Numbered from the stretch's first letter, positions 22,556 to 38,078 are shown. The stretch is 64,000 bases of DNA from Siphonodentalium dalli (GCA_032622095.1 CP136064.1:126095605-126159604), one strand, 5' to 3'. Notes: generated by a model not told the origin, from the letters alone. Translations and numbers: made by a program.

Positions 22556-23225
22556 ATTGTTCATTTATGAACGATTTATTACCAAAATAAAACCAGATAA
22601 CAATGCAAATTAAATATATATGTGGATTTAAATTACAATCGATGCAACCATTTCATATTAGCGCATGTGCAGTCTTTACATTTTGTACTTCCGGTATGAC
22701 ATAACATATTCCCGGAAGGACAGACAAAGATCCGGACCGAAAACATTACTTGCGTCCAGCATGGACTGGCGCAAGTAAAAACATGCAGGAAAAAACATTT
22801 TGAGTTGCGGAAAAAATTGTCTGTTGATCCCATCGACCACTCACCAACCCCGGCATATGTGCCCGAAAAAAAATCCCCCCCCCTGGTTCCTTCGCTTGTT
22901 TCGATGTAATGCTACACATGCACGCCGTTTCCATCAGAAAAACTGAACTGCACGCATAAGCGTTGTAATGCGCTTAGTATAATTTCGCTTGCTTCGGTTG
23001 TTTGTCGTAGTCCGGAATATGTCGGGAAGTTTCTGTTCCATTGCTTTCTTCGGTTATTTCGCCTGGCAGCTACGTGCAGTTTGAACTAATTTCACTTTTG
23101 TCGGTTACTTTGTTGTATAATTTCTATTCCTTCGCATGTTTCGGGTTCGGATTTACACACGCGTTCGACATTTTTTGCTTTCATCGCTTGTTTCCACGTG
23201 TAATGCGCAAGACGGGGCCAATGGT
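22556..23225. other. No gene seen
   Basis: Unique-looking sequence with several overlapping short frames on both strands and no recognised domain. Confidence 0.3.
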
Positions 23226-23229
23226 TTAA

Positions 23230-23663
23230 AGGTACTCAATCCGATTCGATGGTTCCCATATCATCGGATTCCAACAACAACAATTTTTTTGAAATGCCGC
23301 CTCAGTTATCACAATCGATTAATTGCCCAAAAATAATGCTAACCACAGTCCACTATAGTATAAAATTGCCAAAAACCTGTTATTTATCAACATTTTGTAC
23401 TATGAAATTTTGCCGGTTTGTCAAATATCTGACAAAAAAGCCACTTGATTTTAGAGCTATCCATCTTCATCCGCTAATTGATCTTCTCATCTACTTTTAC
23501 TGGGCCACTAAATATTCCAGGTGGTGAAAAATAATAGATTTTAAAAATCGATATCTGATCACTCTGAGCTTTGATGGATGGGTTCCTCGACTCGAATCAA
23601 ATAGTTTTACCCTCGAAGCAAAATAAATGGTAATTGAGGGGTGATTAATCGGATTGAGTACCT
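23230..23663. mobile_element. TTAA-target MITE (434 bp)
   Basis: Perfect 17-bp terminal inverted repeats (AGGTACTCAATCCGATT / AATCGGATTGAGTACCT) flanked on both sides by TTAA (23226-23229 and 23664-23667). This fits a piggyBac-type target, although the terminal symmetry also allows a TA duplication. A decayed relative of its right half (gggtgggttcctggactcaaatcaaat) lies at ~27110-27180. No transposase frame. Confidence 0.8.
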
Positions 23664-23911
23664 TTAATATGAAATTCGCTGATGTATGTACGTACCCAAC
23701 ACACATGCAAACATTCATCGCTACATCTACATCTCTGGAATTCACAAGTGATCCCCTCGGTTTCGGTATATAGGTAAGGTACATCTGCCTTTATTGCTGA
23801 AGCTGGTTCTATTCCCAATGACAGCTGACGCCGTTTCAATTTTATACAATGTATAAATAGTTCTAGTTCAAGAAAATGCAGTTAGTATCACAAGACTTTT
23901 CAGGATCCTAC

Positions 23912-24240
23912 CAATACTGACATCTGACAAAGGGTTTTAGAACAGACTCATCGACTGACATAAACAACTCAAAATCTCGCTCTGTGCCTGGCACATGTAG
24001 CTGATATATTTTGGTCGCCAGGCGTCTGGATTTGTCAAGGACAGTATACACATTCTCAAAAAATATGATATGTATTTGTTCCGAAAGGACAATAAAATAA
24101 GATGGTTCGTGAAAAAGTAGAGATTGACTACTCTTATCCTTGGTCACACTTGCAGACCTGAACACGTCATATTTTAGTTTCCCCTGTGCTGATAAAGTCA
24201 TGTGCTTGATGGTCAGCTGATCAGCTTTGGACTCATAGAC
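23912..24240 (-). CDS. Candidate exon of an unidentified gene
   Basis: On the minus strand a frame stays open from 24240 to the stop at 23910-23908. It has an acceptor-like AG just before it (24242-24241) and a possible GT donor (23911-23910) giving a 329-bp exon; alternatively it is a last exon ending at the TAG. The ~110-residue peptide has a balanced, globular composition, with segments LTIKHMTLSAQGKLKYD, YFIVLSEQIHIIFFENVYTV and GTERDFELFMSVDESVL, and no resemblance to LINE or transposase motifs. I do not recognise the family. It lies between a TTAA MITE and a hAT MITE, as a small exon in repeat-filled introns would. Confidence 0.4.
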
Positions 24241-24442
24241 CTCAAATCACCAATTATATCACGGAAAGAGTCTTATACATGCAGTTGTCATGGCTGCTCT
24301 AATTTGCAATGCCATACCCCCAAAACTGTGGACTGAATCTGTCTTATTGTGGACAATTATTAAATGAATATTTTTTAAAGGTGGTCAGGTTATATGTTAT
24401 GTGTAATAAATAAAGAACCACTCAAGTGACTTTGGTTTTAAG

Positions 24443-25175
24443 TAGTGTTCGGTATTCGACGGATTTCGGTATTCGAATATTCGGTTCGAATAACGAGCGA
24501 ATATTCGAATAGTATTCGAATATTTAGATAAATTATAAAATTATATAGATAACATAATTGGAACTAATTTATTATTTAATGAAATAGCATATTTATCCAT
24601 GCATATGCTATACGCAAAAAAGAGAGAGAGAAAAAAGTATTTTGGCTTAATAGCAAGAGTTTATCTGTTGATGAAGTTCAAGTAGTCAATGTCACATGCA
24701 TGGTTCCACAAGTTGGTCGTAGTGCCACAATAACTAAGAACATGATATGGATTGAGCTTGCAGGTTGCCTTTTTAGTTTTGGCATCCAACGTGAAATGAG
24801 TCCATATATCTGATTTCTTCGAATTTGAAGCCATATTATACACACAAGTGACAACGCGCAAACAAAGCAAAACGATGCGTTATATGTCCGCTTCCTATAT
24901 GACGACATGCAAGCACTGTCTGGTTTACACCTAGAAAATAAAATTATTTCGACTGCATGACGCCAATCAAATCAGAACGTTACAGTTACGTCATATTAAT
25001 TCGTTTATGGTCAGTGGAAAATAGACTATACTTTTAACAGACCCTCAGACTAATAACAAACAATTACCCGGAGATTATTCTCGAATATTCGAATAGTCAA
25101 ATAATTATTCGAATATTCGAATATTTATTTTTACGAGCGAATATTCGAACATTCGAATATTCGGACCGAACACTA
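24443..25175 (-). mobile_element. hAT-type MITE, copy 2
   Basis: A 733-bp element, inverse in orientation to copy 1 and nearly identical to it. Terminal repeats TAGTGTTCGG...CCGAACACTA are flanked by a perfect, non-repetitive 8-bp duplication GTTTTAAG (24435-24442 and 25176-25183). That establishes hAT-type integration. It carries the same relic BED frame. Confidence 0.96.
24661..24834 (-). pseudogene. Relic BED zinc-finger frame in hAT MITE copy 2
   Basis: Mirror copy of the 57-codon frame in copy 1, starting MASNSKKSDIWTHF. The main difference is near the end (NHACDID instead of NHAWDID). As in copy 1, the second cysteine of C-x2-C is lost. Preservation of the frame in both copies may only reflect their recent common origin. 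Confidence 0.75.
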
Positions 25176-25183
25176 GTTTTAAG

Positions 25184-26521
25184 CACATTTATTCCATTGA
25201 TAGGTAAACGAAAGAAATGGCCATTATATTGTAAACATTGTGTACTAAAACATGCGCACTGAAGCGTATAATGAAAAACATTCACACCAATGTAACCTGC
25301 TGCTCGGAATGCAGACAATCTATACCGCAGATATCGCTAAGCTTTCGTTACTAAGCGGTTGCCATGCACAACCTAACAGACTTTGGAACATCTGAGAGCT
25401 CATATACTGGTCCACTGAACATCTTGGGAGACTGTTGAACAAATCAACTTATCCAAATAATCTATAGTGAAAGATTTGTTCGCAATAAAATGATCATGAA
25501 TTTAAACACGCGATTTCCACAGGTAGTGCTGATGCTATGATCTTCCATCTGCGGAATAAATACTGGACAAATCAACAAATACGGCATTGAAATACATGTA
25601 ATATATGTATCTGGCTACAAGAACTGATGACTTTAATTCTCGGTAAACTTTTACACCATTGTCAATGGGATTCGCTGGATCTGCTGGGAATCTGGACGAT
25701 GTAATTCTTGATTCAGCAGTATTTTGGTTCTATATGTCTGTGGACATATCGGGAACAACACTACCGTGTGACGACATGCAGAAGCTCCAAACTGACATTT
25801 GTTCTGAAACGATTTATCTGACAATGTTCTGTACCACTAGACTATATCGCTGTACTGTACTCTTATATCGATCTTTGCAACCATTCTTACACTCATGCAA
25901 CCACTGGGTTTACCACTCACTTTATATCTTCCTCCATATCCCTCTATACCTCTGGCTTCAACATTCCCTGTACCATAACAATATATGTAAATATAACTCT
26001 CTCACGCGGGTGCAATGATGATCAATATATGCATGTTTACATTTGGCAATTTCCCGCTTGACCCCAGTTCAATTAAATTTTATTCAATTACAGTATGATC
26101 GTCATGATACGGAACTTACATATTATAATTTAAGCAATGTGTAAATACGGGTGCAGTGCAATGCATATATGGATACTGCAATATTGCGACATGCTTGTAG
26201 TACATAGTACATACACTAATTTATGTTAACTAATTTGAGTCCAAATACGGGGAGGGAGTGTTCGATAGAGTGACTCTGTCTTTGTCATATAATTGGCTGT
26301 AGTTAAGCCTCAGGGGACCTAAATATATCTAGGACCTTCGCAATGAACATAGAAAGGTTTGTAATGGTCCTGTGGCGTCGTGAGTTGAAGAGCGCTGCTA
26401 GATTATGAGTGCTAGTAGTAGGGTTTTATATAGAGGAATCCATAAAAGATAAGAAAACTATTGGATTTCGAATTCTTGAAATCGATTTATTTTCTTTACC
26501 TCGAATTGTTGTCAGGCTATC
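25184..26521. other. No gene confirmed
   Basis: The 119-codon plus-strand frame at 25659-26018 has no recognisable motif and a tail of low-complexity hydrophobic and Tyr/Leu/His residues. It is left unannotated. No repeats recognised. Confidence 0.35.
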
Positions 26522-26825
26522 AAAAAACGAGAATCAGGAATGGGAGATCGCGTTAAGCGGTGATCAAAACGAGAATTAGGAATGGGAAATCGCGTCTAGC
26601 GGTGATTAAAACGAGAATGAGGAATGGGAGATCGCGTTTAGCGGTGATTAAAACGAGAATTAGAAACGTGAATTGGCGTTTAGCGGTGATCAAAACGAGA
26701 ATTACGAATGGAAGATCGCGTTTAATGGTGATTAAAACTAGAATTACGAATGGGAGATCGCGTTTAGTGGTGATTAAAACTAGAATTACGAATGGGAGAT
26801 CGCGTTTAGCGGTAATCGGAAAATG
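26522..26825. repeat. 42-bp minisatellite, open on both strands
   Basis: About seven units of 42 bp containing AAAACGAGAATTA-GAATGGGAGATCGCGTTTAGCGGTGATT. The period is divisible by three, so the plus frame (26560-26826, repeating KTRIRNGRSRLAVI) and the minus frame (26553-26948, repeating RDLPFVILVLITAK) are both long and artificial. Confidence 0.95.
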
Positions 26826-27796
26826 ATTACAAAAATTATCGCCATAAACTAAATTTACAGTATCTAGTTGATAGTTGGCATGCGTATATACGCATATATA
26901 CTGATTCCAGATTCTGTAAAAACAGTGTTTATACATGAACATAGACAAATTATAATATTATGCCGATTGCACGTGAAAGAAGATGCTATTTCTTTTACAT
27001 TTATGATGACACGTGCTGGGGAATTCCAGTTCGAATAAGGCATCATCGTATATTCAATTCGAGATGAAAAGAAAATTAAAATATTTTTAAAATCGAATTC
27101 TAGTAGATTATGAGATTTGAAGGGTGGGTTCCTGGACTCAAATCAAATATATATCACACCCAATCTGAAGAGATGGTAATTTGTGCATGTGTGTTCAATT
27201 TCGACATGGACAGGGCATTTTTAATAATTCGATAAAATACGAAGTTACTTGAGTCAGATATTGTAGACTCTTGTAGGAAGCAGTCACGTACACGTTTGCG
27301 TTATTGTTCGATCACATTTGTTTTATGCTTAATAGACTTTGATTGAACCAGATACCACTCAAGCCGAAGATGTTCATGGAGTCGCGAATACATGTAATGA
27401 AGTGACTTTTAAAATCATTTTCACAATATAAACTATACATACCATATAAAGCAAAATCAGAGGCAGTTTACTGGTTGGCATGCGTATAAACTTTGAGAGG
27501 AAACGACTAGCGATGTTTGTTGACAAATCACTGTAACAGTTTTGCTTACATAGCAATGGTATGAATGAACAACCTATCTTTATTTGAGAGCTATTAGTAT
27601 AAGAACAAACTTGATCTATTTCTCAATGTTCGTCTTAGTGGCTATATGTTTACAGTTGGACTTATATATATATTTTTGTGTGTGCAAATTTACCCACTGA
27701 TAGTGCCTTGGACTCTCGTCAATCATAATTTTATTTATCATACAGTGTGCCAAATCCGTGAGCACAAGTTCACTTTTAGCCTAGAAACAACCTTTA
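26826..27796. other. No gene seen; decayed MITE fragment
   Basis: A fragment related to the right half of the TTAA MITE lies at ~27110-27180. GCATGCGTATA-A motifs recur at 26879 and 27480. No coding segment was recognised. Confidence 0.35.
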
Positions 27797-27900
27797 TTTC
27801 GTTTTTATGTTTTATTTTTGTTTTGTTTTGATTTTTGTTTTCACTTTTTTTATTTTTTTTTCTTGTTTTTTTTTCTCACTTTTATTTATTTATATTTTTC
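27797..27900. repeat. T-rich low-complexity tract
   Basis: A stretch of T runs interrupted mainly by single G, C or A bases. Confidence 0.9.
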
Positions 27901-28009
27901 TCGAGTATACTAATATTGTCATATTTAAATATATTTAGTGCGTCCATATGCTTGTGATGTTCATCTTTGGCTCTTAAATGTTCACAGTATAGTTGTAAAT
28001 AATGATGTA

Positions 28010-28041
<32 letters not shown>

Positions 28042-30714
28042 TCTCTCCCAATAAGAAGGTAATACAGAATATCATATGGATGGCAAACAACCGAATATAC
28101 ATGTAGACCGTCCTATCGATGTCTTGTTAACGTGTGCGTTCCAATCTATTGTACTAGAAAGGGACTTCATCAAATGCAAAAAATACATATTATGCAAATA
28201 AAATATGTTTCAAGTCAATCTGCTGTTCAGTCTGTCTGCTTTTATGATGTACATTTGACATTATTGAGATTGTCAGGCCAGTGTATGCACTTAACCTATT
28301 ACAAGGGATTAAGTACCATAAGTGTCACGGCGATATATGGGGCTTTTCTATAATTGCCTATGTAAATCAAAATCTATATATAATGCGCGTACAGATGCAA
28401 TCATGTCACAAACTGTCGGAAAAATCGGATTCTCAGTTATATCCTGGTACAAGAATTATAATTGAGAATACACACTTCAGCTTTGACGACTCACTTACTT
28501 ATTAGATCGATGTTCAAGTATACTATTATACCGGGCACGGGATTTATACCGTCGGTGGCTCAGAAGAGCAGGGATAACAATCTTATCGCGGCCACAATAG
28601 TAGAATTTGTTATTGGACAGCCACATCTCGTGGAAAAATAAAAAGAGAGTATTGTTGATTATTTTAAAGGATCGACATAAATTGTTCAACTTTTAACTAA
28701 TATAAATAATTACACAGTTATTGGGTAGAAGGATAAAATAGGTCGATCATGCATGGGTATGCTATAATGAAATGATCAAATATCCCGTATACTCAAATCA
28801 ACAGTTTGAGATTATTTCTTAACCCACATAAACATTCGAACATAGTAAATTAAAAATAGGTTACGACCCACAATGCACGTACTCCGATAAAACACATAGC
28901 ACTTGTGTGTGTACTACATGTTTATGGTAACATGTTGATACATGCAGTTTACCACATTTGTTGTGCAGTGGCCATGTGCACATTGGTGGCAAATACGTGT
29001 AACCGATGTACGCGCTTGTGTCGGTTTATGTCGTATACAATATGATTTTCAAATATAGAGAATGACGAAAATAGTGACATAAACCTCATCATTATACCCA
29101 CACAAAATGTATTTTTAGTGTTGACCGACTATCGCGATGCTTAGCTCTCATGACCGCAAATACGTTTTGAGAATGATACATCGTCCACCCCGTGTCAATT
29201 GTCCTGATTGGTTGTTTCCGGCTGGTTTATCACATAAAACACTTGACATGCGAATAACAGAGATGCTCTGATCACATTGGGTTCAAACAGAGCGTTACGT
29301 TAGTATACAACTGGCCATTACACCCAAATAATTGATCATCAGGATGTTGTGTAAGCTCAATGGCCGTGTACAGAATTATCCCAGTTGTCCCTTGACGCCC
29401 ACAGATCAAAGGAGAAAACACACAATACAGCGTGAACGATATGCGTGGAGATGATCAGCGGCCAAGTAAATATTTGTTGTATCTCAACATTGCGACAAAG
29501 TAGAAGATGACACAGACCATCTCAGGTATGCACAGGGCGATGGATGACCGCTAACCACGTGCACATATACCACACGCGCCGACGGTAGTTGTCCCTCAAA
29601 GTCATTCTTCAACTGATTCCTAACTACAGCATGTATGGTGGCAGTTGATATATCCATGTATACTATTTCAATTGGAAATAAAAGAATACAAATAAATAAT
29701 TGTTGGCCAAATGTCACCATGCTGAATCATACCATGCAGTTGCGCAATATTTAACACGGGATTAAGAACAGAATATATACAAGCATGGTGACCGGGCGCT
29801 ATTCAGGTTAAAGTGATGTGGAACCCTCCGCTGTGGACATTTGGGGGAATAGAGAATACTATTGCTCAAAATGGTTATTCCCTTAAATAATATACTCAAA
29901 TGGGCATTACAAAACGTCATTCTTATACACAGAATATAAGTACAGTGGCTTACCTTATATCGGAGTGATTGCCAATTGTTTATAGCGATTAATTTGTCCT
30001 GCAAGTAAGACAAGACTTTAGTATCTATTTACAACTGCATGTACTTCAGACGTTATTTTGTTTTTAAAATTGTACTATCGATGTGGTTGGGATTCTCGAC
30101 AATATATAGTAGATGTTGTCACATTCTTCCAGATTGGATAATGCCTGAGTACTCAATCATAAATTGACACACAGTTTGATTTAAAAAGTACCAAGCATAC
30201 TATATGGTTATATATGCTCTATTGGTATTTTTGTATCAATGTTGGTCCAATTCCGCCCTAACTCATGCAGAGGGTGCCACTTGTGCATCTTCAAACCACA
30301 CCAGTAGATAGTAGATTACCGTCTCATCTATCATGTAAAATGCCTAATGAATTTCGTAACCAACACGGTTTTGTCAACACAGGTGTCCCTGCTCAACATC
30401 CGAAACTTCACTCAGGGCCAGGAACTTACTTCATGATTGCTTATAATTGGCGGCAAGATGTCTAACACTCGCCGTTTTCTTCACCTATATTTTATAAATA
30501 ATTCCACGAATAAAGATACCAAATGAGCTATGTTTCACTTTTTGATATGTCACTATGAATGTCGTGATTCCCGTTCACATATAACTATGACAGTTGAGAA
30601 GACATACGTGTTCAATTGACTTAATTCGTTCACATGTTTTAGATGTTGTGAAATTTGAACACAAAAATCCTTACAACGAATTTGTTCGACGTCCGGTTTT
30701 GTTTTTGTTCATGC
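27901..30714. other. No gene seen
   Basis: Contains an AT microsatellite at ~28014-28040. Short frames at 28132-28505, 28495-28689, 29484-29720, 29762-30013 and 30265-30465 were inspected and show no domain or splice support. Near 30260-30320 the sequence begins to resemble the array that follows (GTGCCACTTGTGCATCTTCAAACCA). Confidence 0.35.
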
Positions 30715-31500
30715 ACGTTTATGTGCCCCTCCCCTCCCCATCTCTGACTCAAGTAGGACCACTTCTATAAACCACATCATCAGATTCTTCGTGTCATGGA
30801 GATGGCTATATAACTTTGGTGTAAATAGGTTACTAAAACATTATTATAACATTTAGTGCCCCCTTATCTGACCCAAACGGCACCACGCGATTAGATTCAT
30901 CGAATTATGATGATTATGTATCAATTTGGTGGAAATCGATGCTATAAATATATTTATTTAATTTGGTGCCTATCCCCTCCCCGACCCACAGGTCCCCAGA
31001 ACAAAAATTGACCCCATCCCCAATAATACTTAATCCTGTAGATTGGGGATGGGGTCAATTTTTGTTCTGGGGACCTGTGCCCCGACCCTGACTCGAACGG
31101 TGCCACTTTTGGCATCTATAAACCAACCCATTATAGACTCGACGTATCATGGAGATGACTTTGTTGGAATTCGGCGACTAAAACATTCTTATCAAATTTA
31201 GTGCCTTCCCCATCTCTGACGCAAACTGCACCAATTTGGCGTCTTTAATCCGCACGATTAGATTCCTCGTATCACGGGGAAGAACATGTATCAATTTGGT
31301 GTAAATCGGCACTAAAAACATCTTTTTATAAATTGTTGTGCCCTCCCCAACCTGACCCGAACGGAACCACTTTTAACGGCGTATTTTAACCAGACTTCTC
31401 AAATCATGGAGATGATTATGTATAACTTATGTATAAATCGGCGGCAAAAAATGTCATCGATTTTGTTGCCAATCCCCATTTTCCTCGTAAAAGACTCCCC
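30715..31500. repeat. Degenerate tandem array (~110-240 bp units)
   Basis: About five units beginning near 30721, 30857, 30966, 31200 and 31332. Each starts TGCC-CCC, then a TCTGAC or CTGACCC-AA box, CATGGAGATGA or a variant, TAACTTTGGTG-AAAT and ends before a TTTAGTG/TTTGTTG junction. The third is enlarged by an inserted hairpin. Diverged, so an old array. Confidence 0.75.
30988..31078. repeat. Perfect 36-bp-arm hairpin inside the array
   Basis: Arms 30988-31023 and 31043-31078 are exact reverse complements (starting ACAGGTCCCCAGAAC), with a 19-base loop. Surrounding units lack this insert, and their own copies are much more diverged than the two arms are from each other. Confidence 0.9.
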
Positions 31501-31587
31501 TGTTACATCCCTTGTGTAGTCATCTGGTTGGTCCCCCGTTCATTTCTATAGAACACAGACAGACAGAGAGACAGATATTCGTATATA

Positions 31588-34992
<3,405 letters not shown>

Positions 34993-35032
34993 TACATACA
35001 TACAGATAGAGAGAGCGAGAAGGGAGAGAGAG

Positions 35033-35455
35033 AAGGCTCGGTCCAGCCCAGATAAATAAAGACTTTTTGACGTATCATAATGCATAACTTTTCAAATTCT
35101 TCATTCGTTATAGTTTGTTGGGAAAATATTGAAAGCCATAGTGTTTTGAGACGTAGCGTACACAGACGACACACCGGAAATCAAACATCTTCATTCTCAA
35201 TGGCTAAGACTAGAATGCTGAAGAGAGAGAGAGACAGAGAGAGAGAAGGGAGAGAGAGAAGGAGAGAAGGCTCGGTCCAGCCCAGATAAATAAAGACTTT
35301 TTGACGTATATAATGACATAACTTTTCAAATTCTTCATTCGTTATAGTTTGTTGGGAAAATATTGAAAACCATAGTGTTTTGAGACGTAGCGTACACAGA
35401 CGACACACCGGAAATCAAACATCTTCATTCTCAATGGCTTAGACTAGAATGCTGA
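35033..35455. repeat. Recent tandem duplication, 234-bp period
   Basis: 35033-35222 and 35267-35455 are nearly identical (both start AAGGCTCGGTCCAGCCC and end GACTAGAATGCTGAA), joined by a GA-rich spacer. The few differences suggest a recent duplication promoted by the neighbouring GA tracts. Confidence 0.93.
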
Positions 35456-35790
35456 AAGTGATATCTGACATCAACAGAGTTATCCTCTTTATTTGAGGAC
35501 CGCATTCAGAACATCCAGCTAGTATGTTTGATAAGCCTGACAAACAATTTAAGTTGTCGCACAAAATCGTTGAAAACCAGTCCCTAATGTCGCACATGAT
35601 GATATTCACACCCAAACCAGCTCGGCTACGTTGACATGAGTTTGGACGCAGCGGATCTACCTTTCCCAGAACAACACGTAATTGGACACCGCGACCGTTC
35701 GATTACTGGCACTGACGTACATGTAATAATCAGAATGATGGAGGAGCTGGTTTAATGCCATTGAAACCGGTATAGTTGTTTAAAACAGAT
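35456..35790. other. No gene seen
   Basis: Unique-looking sequence with no recognised motif. Confidence 0.35.
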
Positions 35791-36005
35791 ACAGTTATGC
35801 TCTAAGTTATCAACTCCTTAACCACAGCAGAATTATGGGTAACTTTTCAGGATTAAGTCGGAAATATGGCTTGTTGCCATTCATCGGAAAGCTCTCACCG
35901 AGAGCTTTCCGATGAATGGCAACAAGCCATATATCCGACTAAATCCTGAAAAGTTACCCATAATTCTGCTGTGGTTAAGGAGTCGATTACTTAGAGCATT
36001 ACTGT
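35791..36005. mobile_element. Palindromic MITE, copy 2
   Basis: Fold-back centred at 35898, same family as 5059-5270, with both termini preserved (ACAGT-ATGCTCTAAGT). Arms pair nearly perfectly around GCTCTCACCGAGAGC. It differs from copy 1 at several sites, where both of its arms carry the matching change. Confidence 0.92.
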
Positions 36006-36583
36006 AGCTATAAGTAGTGATATATTGGCTTTAATATGCATAGATGGACGGGTCAGTGTCGTGTCCAACTACCAATACAACGCTATAATGTCATTTATAA
36101 TAATTTGCTTGCAAATCTGGGCTTAATTTTAAAACAGACTGTTATAGTCTTAATTTGATCGGATTTTATCGAGCGGTCCATTTATCAAAGTCTGACGATA
36201 AGGGCAAACTGGCAGGTTGACAATAATAGCCAGATTCGATCACACCAATAATTAGTTGTAATAATGATAGCCGAAAATGGCCCGAGATGGATCAAATAAT
36301 TGCGTGATACGTTCGTTTGCTGCATCCATTCGGAATCGTTATCTTCAGTTTAAACCCGGCCCAGCCAGTCCATGGTTTAGCAGTATTGTATCTATGGCAT
36401 CGAGCTAAACAATCTTACATGCCTAATGTGAACTGTCGCGTTCTATCGACAGCGAAAATTAAAACGATCATAACTATTTTGATCGGCAATATATAAGCGA
36501 GAAGCGCTCATATGTATGGAATACTAGTGTATGTAATATTTTTTTTGTAAATTGCGATGGTTTTATGTTTGCGTTTTATAACC
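36006..36583. other. No gene seen
   Basis: Unique-looking sequence with no recognised repeat or coding segment. Confidence 0.35.
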
Positions 36584-37085
36584 TTACTATATGGGGTTCT
36601 TGGTGTTGCTCGGGTAAAGAATGAATAAATATTAGTGCCAATTCAAGTCATTTAAATTAATTAAATTTCACCTGAAGTAAACATCACCTGTCGCATACCA
36701 CTCTGCGGATAAAGTTACATCTATCTTTTAAGTTGATAACAAACGCTCTTTATTGTTAATTATTAGTGCCTCGTAAGTAATATGATGTCAACGGCACCTA
36801 TCCAATGACACCCCGTGTCAAATTACCTCTGTATGCCAATTTCCCCACCTATCTTCCGAGCTGATAATAAACACTCTTAATTGATCAGCGATGTTAATAT
36901 AATATATTAGTCCCCCTTATGACAATATAATATATAAGTCCCCTTTAGGGTCAACGGAAACTATACAATGGTACTCCCCGTGCCAAGTTACCGATGTGTA
37001 CAAATTTCCAGCCACCAGTTTTCAACCATTTTGAGTATATGATTAATTATTTAATTATAATTGGTTATTAGTACCCCTTTAGATC
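36584..37085. repeat. Degenerate tandem array (~150-bp units)
   Basis: Starts with GTTCTTGGTGTTGCTCGGGTAAAGAA, closely similar to 48131-48160. Three diverged units (boundaries near 36637, 36765 and 36936) share TTATTAGTGCC/GTCCCC, GTCAACGGCACC/GGAAAC, CCCGTGTCAAATTACC and a terminal AACACTCTT/AACGCTCTTTATTG box. Confidence 0.65.
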
Positions 37086-37652
37086 GTTCATTAGTGAATG
37101 ACGCAAAAATTCTAACATTTTCCCACAGAGACAAACGAAAGGTGGTAACATGTCAGAAAAATAGCATATTTTCACATTTCGGCAGCCATCTTGGCCGCCA
37201 TATTGGATTCTGGTGTCGGATTTTTGGCTAATTTGTAAGGGTTGTATATTAGCATAACGTATCGAGCTAAAAACAAGACCGCATGTGCTATCATCTTTAC
37301 TATAATGGCGATCAAAGAGACCTGGTGCATTTAAAAAAAATGGCCGCCATGATGGACGCTACTTTTTTTTCTTGTTAACAAGTGAAAAAAATTAGAGGAG
37401 ACCTTAAGGAAGAAAATTAGTGGGGTTAAGTTAAGTCCTGGGGGGGGGGGGGGTGCAGAGGTCGACCAATATCTCCTGGACTAATGGGTTTAATGGGCGG
37501 AGCTGTAATTAATCTCATCTCGATTGAGGGTGTGTCCAAGGTAAGAGTGTCCACTTGAGTGTTATCATGCACATATATAGCCAATGTGTTATTATAAGCG
37601 TGCACAAGGGCGTGCCAATAACAATTTACCGGCTTGCTTTTGGTCTGCTTTG
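37086..37652. other. No gene seen; low-copy repeat fragments
   Basis: Contains GCCATCTTGGCCGCCATATTGG-type sequence (~37185-37360), a common interspersed motif also echoed at 44640-45150. A stretch (~37390-37450) shares GGAAGAAAAT and TTAAGTCCTGGGG with 60245-60285. Confidence 0.4.
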
Positions 37653-38062
37653 TAAGGGTACGTTCATACGCTGGCAAGTTTGCACGGCATGTTTGTGCGG
37701 GCATTTCGTCATAGAAAACCACGTGGTACTAGAATATGAACGGAAAGATGCACATAACATGCATCTTTACCAAAGCAAACGACATAAGACGGAAAATTTA
37801 TGTAGTTCCACTTGTAACGATGCTACTGTAATTTGCCTTCAATTACCTGTATGATTTATTCTTGCGAGATAATTGCATGCTATTTACAGGCAAATTCCGC
37901 TAGCATCGATACAGGTGGAACTACTTCGCACGTAGTTATCTGTGGTACAGTTGCATCTTACATGCTTGTTTCCGTTCATATTCTGGAACCATATCGTTTT
38001 CTACGACAAAATGCCTGCAAACCATACCGTGCAAAACTTGCCAGTGTATGAACGTACCCTAA
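37653..38062. mobile_element. Fold-back element with TAA target duplications
   Basis: The element (37656-38059) has inverted ends starting GGGTACGTTCATACGCTGGC / GCCAGTGTATGAACGTACCC, flanked by TAA on both sides (37653-37655 and 38060-38062). A 3-bp TAA target fits PIF/Harbinger-type MITEs. Inner arms (GTAGTTCCAC-TGTA-CGATGCTA against TAGCATCGATACAGGTGGAACTAC) extend the fold almost to the centre. No transposase frame. Confidence 0.8.
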
Positions 38063-38078
38063 GGGTATACGATGCAAC

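Noticed and set aside
22243-22590. 115-codon frame FEVFEIFEVF...
   Set aside because: It reads through the 9-bp minisatellite; equally open frames exist in other frames and on the other strand.
25659-26018. 119-codon plus-strand frame
   Set aside because: The second half is low-complexity hydrophobic and aromatic sequence; no family resemblance.
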